64,000 nt of DNA, from the NCBI RefSeq assembly GCF_007997135.1, contig NZ_VORU01000001.1, positions 372,001 to 436,000 of the forward strand, written 5' to 3'. Position numbers and translations under genes: made by a program. Origin of the DNA: Aequorivita lipolytica. GTDB taxonomy: Bacteria > Bacteroidota > Bacteroidia > Flavobacteriales > Flavobacteriaceae. The notes beneath the pieces were generated by a model, which made no database searches, was not told where the DNA came from, and saw nothing but the letters and a program-made list of their open reading frames with translations. This document shows positions 60,130-64,000 of the stretch, piece by piece; position 1 is the stretch's first letter; each line of letters starts with the position of its first letter.

Positions 60130-60483
60130 ATGGAATATAGAGATTTGGATGTTTGGAGATTTTCTCGAAAATTGGTCAATTCTGTTTACGAGTTGACGAA
60201 AGGTTTTCCGAAAGAAGAATTATATGGATTCACCAATCAAATAAGAAGGTGCGCAGTTTCCATTCCATCAAATATTGCAGAGGGCTGCGGAAGAAGAACT
60301 TCAAAAGACACAATTCAGTTTTTATATATTTCACGTGGATCTTTATATGAATTAGAAACGCAATTATTTCTGGCATTAGATCAAAACTTTATTAGCGAAG
60401 AGCAATTAAATGAAATCGTTTCTCAAATTGAAAGTTGCAAGAAATTGTTGAACGGATTTATAAATTATTACAAAAAATTATAA
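60130..60483 (+). CDS. Four-helix-bundle protein (S23/IVS-type)
   Basis: An intact 117-residue protein with the classical signature of the rRNA-intervening-sequence family: [20 protein letters not shown], then [30 protein letters not shown] in two adjoining blocks (about 24-53), and the final helix ending in NYYKKL. The role is unknown; nucleic-acid binding is suspected from the family. It sits between the two halves of MetH and overlaps the second by one base (TAATG). ATG 60130 was chosen because the in-frame extension to 60103 is repeat-arm sequence. Confidence 0.9.
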   Translation: MEYRDLDVWRFSRKLVNSVYELTKGFPKEELYGFTNQIRRCAVSIPSNIAEGCGRRTSKDTIQFLYISRGSLYELETQLFLALDQNFISEEQLNEIVSQIESCKKLLNGFINYYKKL

Positions 60484-63302
60484 TGAAAGTCCATCAACCA
60501 TCAACTATCAACCAACAACCAAAATACCTGAAATTATCAGGCTTAGAACCGCTTATCGTTACCCCCGAAAGCAATTTCATAAACGTGGGTGAGCGTACCA
60601 ATGTGGCAGGTTCAAAGAAATTTCTTCGACTTATAAAAGACCGAAACTTTGAAGAAGCACTTTCCGTAGCGCGCGAACAAGTTGAAAACGGCGCACAGAT
60701 CATCGATATCAATATGGACGATGGTTTGATTGACGGGAAAGAGGCGATGGTGAAATTCCTAAATCTTGTGATTGCCGAACCCGATATTTCGAGAGTCCCA
60801 ATAATGATCGATAGTTCTAAATGGGAAATTATTGAGGCCGGTTTGCAGGTTGTTCAAGGGAAATGTGTAGTAAATTCTATCAGCTTAAAAGAAGGCGAAG
60901 CAGAATTTATCCATCACGCAAAACTCATAAAACGCTACGGAGCCGCAGTAATCGTAATGGCTTTTGATGAAACAGGCCAAGCCGATAATTACGACCGAAG
61001 AATAGAAATCGCAAGTCGATCTTATGATATTTTGGTGAATCAAGTAAAATTCGCGCCGGAGGATATTATTTTCGATTTAAACATTTTCCCTGTCGCCACG
61101 GGAATGGACGAGCATAAAAAAAACGCAATCGATTTTATAGAAGCTACGCGCTGGGTTCGGGAAAATCTACCATACGTGAGTGTGAGTGGCGGTGTGAGTA
61201 ATGTTTCGTTCAGTTTTCGTGGAAACGATCCCGTTAGGGAAGCAATGCATTCGGTGTTTTTGTACCACGCCATTCAGGCAGGTATGAACATTGGGATTGT
61301 AAATCCGGCGATGCTGGAAGTTTACGATGATATTCCAAAGGATCTTTTGGATCGAGTGGAAGATGTGATGTTCGACCGTCGTGAAGATGCCACGGAGCGA
61401 TTATTGGATTTTGCCGAAACCGTAATAGGAACCGCCAAAGAAAGTAAAATTGATTTGTCTTGGCGAGAAGAACCCTTGCAAAAACGCATAACGAGAGCTT
61501 TGGTGAAGGGAATTGACGAATTTATTCTTGAAGATATTGAGGAAGCAAGGCAAGCGGCAGATAAACCGATTGAAGTAATCGAAGGGAATTTAATGACTGG
61601 AATGAATGTAGTTGGTGACCTTTTCGGAAGCGGAAAAATGTTTTTGCCGCAAGTAGTGAAATCGGCACGGGTTATGAAAAAGGCGGTGGGGTATTTACTT
61701 CCATATATAGAGGAAGAAAAGAAAGTTCAGGCAGCGAAGTCCCCCAAACCCCCAAAGGGGGCTTTAAAAAATTCCGAAACATCGGTTCCCCCTTCTGGGG
61801 CTAGGGGGAAAATCCTGATGGCAACCGTAAAAGGCGACGTTCACGACATTGGTAAAAATATTGTTGGCGTTGTTTTGGCGTGCAATAATTATGAAATAAT
61901 TGACTTGGGAGTAATGGTTCCGCCGGAAAAGATAATAGCAACCGCAAAAGAAGAAAACGTGGATGCCATTGGTTTGAGCGGGCTGATTACACCTTCGTTG
62001 GACGAAATGGTTTTTTTGGCGAAGGAAATGCAACGGCAAAATTTCAAAGTTCCATTGCTCATTGGCGGTGCCACAACAAGCAAAGCACATACGGCAGTAA
62101 AAATAGATACAGAATACGAATGCGCGGTTGTTCATATAAATGACGCTTCGCGGGCGGTGACTGTTGTTGGCGATTTGCTTAAAAGAGAAACTTCGGCTTC
62201 CTATAAAGATAATTTGAAAACGGAATACAACACTTTTCGACAAGATTTTTTGAAACGTCAAAAAGTAAAAATCTATTTGCCAATTTCCGAAGCGCGAAAA
62301 AATAAATATCAAATTGATTGGAATACGTCTGAAATAACAAAGCCGAAACAATTGGGCGTTCAAGCTTTAAAGGATTTTGATTTAAGTCTTTTGGAAGAAT
62401 TTATAGATTGGACTCCGTTTTTCAGAAGTTGGGAACTACACGGAAAATATCCAAACATTTTGACAGATAAAGTTGTAGGCGAGCAAGCTTCGGAATTATT
62501 TGAGGACGCAAAAAAAATGCTTCAAAAAATAATTTCAGAAAAACTATTGGAGGCAAGAGCGGTTTTTGGAATTTTTGAGGCGAATACGGTGAATGATGAT
62601 GATATCGAATTAGTCCCCCTAGCCCCCAAAGGGGGAACTGCCCACTCACACGAATTTGTCCCCCCTTTGGGGGCTAGGGGGACGGGGGCTGGGGGGACTT
62701 TCCGAACCCTGCGCCAACAATCCAAAAAAGCAGCAGGCAAACCCAACATAGCTCTGGCAGATTTTATTGCGCCAAAAGAAAGCGGAACTCAGGACTACAT
62801 TGGTTGTTTCTGTGTGAGCACCGGTTTTGGAACACAGGAATTGGCTTCAAAATATGAAAAGGAACACGACGATTACAATTCCATAATGGTAAAAGCGTTG
62901 GCAGACCGTTTGGCAGAAGCACTTGCGGAATATCTTCACAAAAAAGTGCGGACTCAATATTGGGGCTACGCTTCCGAAGAAAACCTTTCCAACGACGATT
63001 TGATTTCAGAAAAATATAAAGGTATTCGTCCAGCACCTGGCTATCCCGCTTGTCCCGACCATTTAGAAAAACTTACCATTTGGGAGCTTCTTAAAGTGAA
63101 AGAAAACATAGGCGTTGAACTTACCGAAAGTTTGGCTATGTGGCCAGCGGCTTCGGTTTCGGGATATTATTTTGCTAATCCCGAAGCGCGCTATTTCGGC
63201 CTTGGAAAAATCAAGGAAGATCAAATTGAAGATTTCGCAAAGCGGAAAAATATGAACTTAGATGAAGCCACAAAATGGCTGAAAACAAACTTAGCAGATT
63301 AG
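60483..63302 (+). CDS. metH: Methionine synthase, folate/cobalamin/activation subunit (split MetH C-terminal part)
   Basis: 939 residues. Pterin-binding domain (about 20-290: [26 protein letters not shown]), helical cap (310-415), cobalamin domain with the cobalt-ligand motif DVHDIGKN near 452 followed by SGLITPSL and GGATTSK, and the SAM-dependent reactivation domain ending with [12 protein letters not shown] near 842. The homocysteine domain is the separate gene at 58134. The first residues ([11 protein letters not shown]) are encoded by the arm of element F. Two in-frame repeat insertions lie between domains, near residues 419-443 and 710-740. ATG 60483 was chosen because earlier starts lie inside the preceding gene. 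Confidence 0.95.
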   Translation: MKVHQPSTINQQPKYLKLSGLEPLIVTPESNFINVGERTNVAGSKKFLRLIKDRNFEEALSVAREQVENGAQIIDINMDDGLIDGKEAMVKFLNLVIAEPDISRVPIMIDSSKWEIIEAGLQVVQGKCVVNSISLKEGEAEFIHHAKLIKRYGAAVIVMAFDETGQADNYDRRIEIASRSYDILVNQVKFAPEDIIFDLNIFPVATGMDEHKKNAIDFIEATRWVRENLPYVSVSGGVSNVSFSFRGNDPVREAMHSVFLYHAIQAGMNIGIVNPAMLEVYDDIPKDLLDRVEDVMFDRREDATERLLDFAETVIGTAKESKIDLSWREEPLQKRITRALVKGIDEFILEDIEEARQAADKPIEVIEGNLMTGMNVVGDLFGSGKMFLPQVVKSARVMKKAVGYLLPYIEEEKKVQAAKSPKPPKGALKNSETSVPPSGARGKILMATVKGDVHDIGKNIVGVVLACNNYEIIDLGVMVPPEKIIATAKEENVDAIGLSGLITPSLDEMVFLAKEMQRQNFKVPLLIGGATTSKAHTAVKIDTEYECAVVHINDASRAVTVVGDLLKRETSASYKDNLKTEYNTFRQDFLKRQKVKIYLPISEARKNKYQIDWNTSEITKPKQLGVQALKDFDLSLLEEFIDWTPFFRSWELHGKYPNILTDKVVGEQASELFEDAKKMLQKIISEKLLEARAVFGIFEANTVNDDDIELVPLAPKGGTAHSHEFVPPLGARGTGAGGTFRTLRQQSKKAAGKPNIALADFIAPKESGTQDYIGCFCVSTGFGTQELASKYEKEHDDYNSIMVKALADRLAEALAEYLHKKVRTQYWGYASEENLSNDDLISEKYKGIRPAPGYPACPDHLEKLTIWELLKVKENIGVELTESLAMWPAASVSGYYFANPEARYFGLGKIKEDQIEDFAKRKNMNLDEATKWLKTNLAD
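60491..60518 (+). repeat. Right arm of inverted-repeat element F
   Basis: CCATCAACC words, the reverse complement of 60089-60116 (23 of 28), lying inside the first codons of the second metH gene. Confidence 0.75.
61738..61810 (+). repeat. In-frame word insertion in metH between cap and cobalamin domains
   Basis: CCCCCAAACCCCCAAAGGGGG is followed by CCCCCTTCTGGGGCTAGGGGG, in frame with the gene (PKPPKGALK ... VPPSGARG). The two words are inverted relative to each other and could form a stem. Confidence 0.8.
62612..62700 (+). repeat. In-frame word insertion in metH between cobalamin and reactivation domains
   Basis: CCCCCTAGCCCCCAAAGGGGG is followed by its near reverse complement CCCCCCTTTGGGGGCTAGGGGG, and then GGGGGCTGGGGGG. 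In frame it encodes VPLAPKGG and VPPLGARG. Confidence 0.85.
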
Positions 63303-64000
63303 ATGAAAGTAACCGAACACATAAAAAACGGCAACGGAAAAACACAGTTTTCGTTCGAAATTTTACCGCCTTTAAAGGGAGAAAATATACATTCCATTTT
63401 TGAAAATATAGATCCCTTACTAGAATTTAAACCACCGTACATAAACGTGACATATCATCGCGAGGAATATGTTTTTAAGGAATTGAAGGACGGTTTGATA
63501 GAGAAAAAAGTGGTTCGCAAACGTCCTGGAACGGTTGGGATTTGTGCGGCAATTCAAAATAGATATCAGGTTGATGCGGTGCCACATATTCTTTGCGGAG
63601 GTTTCACGAAGGAAGAAACCGAGAATTTTTTAATTGATCTTCAGTTTTTGGGGATTGATAATGTTATGGCTTTACGCGGCGATGCGGTGAAAAGTGAAAC
63701 TTATTTTACTTCTGAAAAGAACGGCCATAAATACGCTTGCGATCTTGTTTCGCAAATAAATGCTTTGAATAAAGGCAAATATTTAGACGATGCTCTTCAG
63801 CATACTTTCCCAACAGATTTCTGTGTGGGCGTGGCTGGATATCCCGAAAAACATATGGAAGCTCCAAGCAGCGAGAGCGATATTCATTTCCTTAAAAAGA
63901 AAATAAAAAACGGCGCAGAATACATTGTTACCCAAATGTTTTTTGACAATGAAAAGTATTTCAAATTTGTTGAAAAATGTAGGGCAGGGGGCATTACTGT
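63303..64000 (+). CDS. metF: Methylenetetrahydrofolate reductase, N-terminal part
   Basis: ATG 63303 directly follows the metH stop (63300-63302) and the frame stays open to the window end (232 codons). QFSFEILPPLKGENI matches the MetF active-site start, and later blocks ILCGGFTKEETENFL, NVMALRGD and VGVAGYPEKH fit the flavin and folate sites. MetF supplies the methyl-tetrahydrofolate that MetH uses, so the operon is consistent. The C-terminus is outside the window. Confidence 0.95.
   Translation, partial: MKVTEHIKNGNGKTQFSFEILPPLKGENIHSIFENIDPLLEFKPPYINVTYHREEYVFKELKDGLIEKKVVRKRPGTVGICAAIQNRYQVDAVPHILCGGFTKEETENFLIDLQFLGIDNVMALRGDAVKSETYFTSEKNGHKYACDLVSQINALNKGKYLDDALQHTFPTDFCVGVAGYPEKHMEAPSSESDIHFLKKKIKNGAEYIVTQMFFDNEKYFKFVEKCRAGGIT

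Noticed and set aside
249-60483. Four-helix-bundle genes as Avd partners of a diversity-generating retroelement
   Set aside because: No reverse transcriptase, template repeat or variable repeat was found, and the proteins are scattered singly between housekeeping genes.
58134-63302. Split methionine synthase as a frameshift or assembly error
   Set aside because: Both parts have proper starts and stops and are separated by complete genes; split forms are known in the phylum.
1-64000. tRNA, rRNA, transposase or integrase genes
   Set aside because: None was recognised on either strand, so the inverted-repeat elements cannot be tied to a local transposase.

Overview
The window is low-GC DNA from a member of the Bacteroidetes, most likely a Flavobacteriaceae species. 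The evidence is type IX secretion C-terminal domains, GSCFA, DUF4136 and DUF5522 proteins, promoters with the Bacteroidetes TAnnTTTG -7 box, the 660-residue form of urocanate hydratase, and multicopy four-helix-bundle, GIY-YIG and GxxExxY genes. No rRNA, tRNA or CRISPR array was seen. Naming a genus would be a guess.

Layout. 1-11.5 kb: a phenylacetate degradation operon on the + strand (end of paaC, then paaD, paaG, paaH, paaI, paaJ, paaZ, a paaF-like crotonase, paaY), interrupted by a YpfJ-type metallopeptidase and small element-borne ORFs. 11.5-15.1 kb: E2 and fused alpha-beta E1 of a 2-oxo acid dehydrogenase. 15.2-21.9 kb: secreted T9SS proteins around a TPR histidine kinase/LuxR regulator pair, and a DUF4136 lipoprotein with a broken second copy. 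22-34.6 kb: hutU with a DUF5522 gene, era, an M90 peptidase, der, three TPM-domain proteins with lemA, a MerR regulator, an M23 peptidase and alaS. 34.8-44.2 kb: a GSCFA protein, exported proteins, a second TPR kinase/LuxR regulator pair and an M28 peptidase. 44.2-51.1 kb: metK on the - strand, then a CheB-CheR-PAS-histidine kinase with two receiver proteins. 51.3-64 kb: methionine biosynthesis (metY, metX, hom; then split metH and metF), interrupted by a stress-protein insertion and an OsmC gene.

Methionine control is visible in the DNA. Two SAM-I riboswitches precede metY-metX-hom and metH-metF, and a SAM-II riboswitch of different architecture heads the metK transcript. Synthesis of the precursor, its methylation and its conversion to SAM would therefore all respond to SAM.

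The most striking signal is not a classical gene. Many gaps between co-directional genes are filled, from just after the stop codon of one gene to about the start codon of the next, by short words repeated in tandem and then repeated in reverse complement. Each locus has its own word. Some gaps hold an empty hairpin. In six, the two arms enclose one small ORF: four-helix-bundle (S23/IVS-type) proteins four times, a GIY-YIG nuclease once and a GxxExxY protein once. At least three of the six ORFs are broken and a fourth is probably frameshifted. Arms can be very well matched (25 of 25 bases around GxxExxY, 28 of 30 around GIY-YIG). Related words also sit in frame inside E1, E2, metH, a GSCFA gene and possibly paaZ. 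The arrangement resembles the stem-plus-ORF intervening sequences of bacterial 23S rRNA, but here it lies between and inside protein genes. I read this as a family of small inverted-repeat elements and consider it the best candidate for an undescribed system.

Other points worth checking are a conserved 17-18 bp motif upstream of four genes or operons in the 35.8-41.8 kb region, a hom/osmC junction duplication around a pair of DUF2382-like genes, and a DinB-like C-terminal extension on PaaZ.
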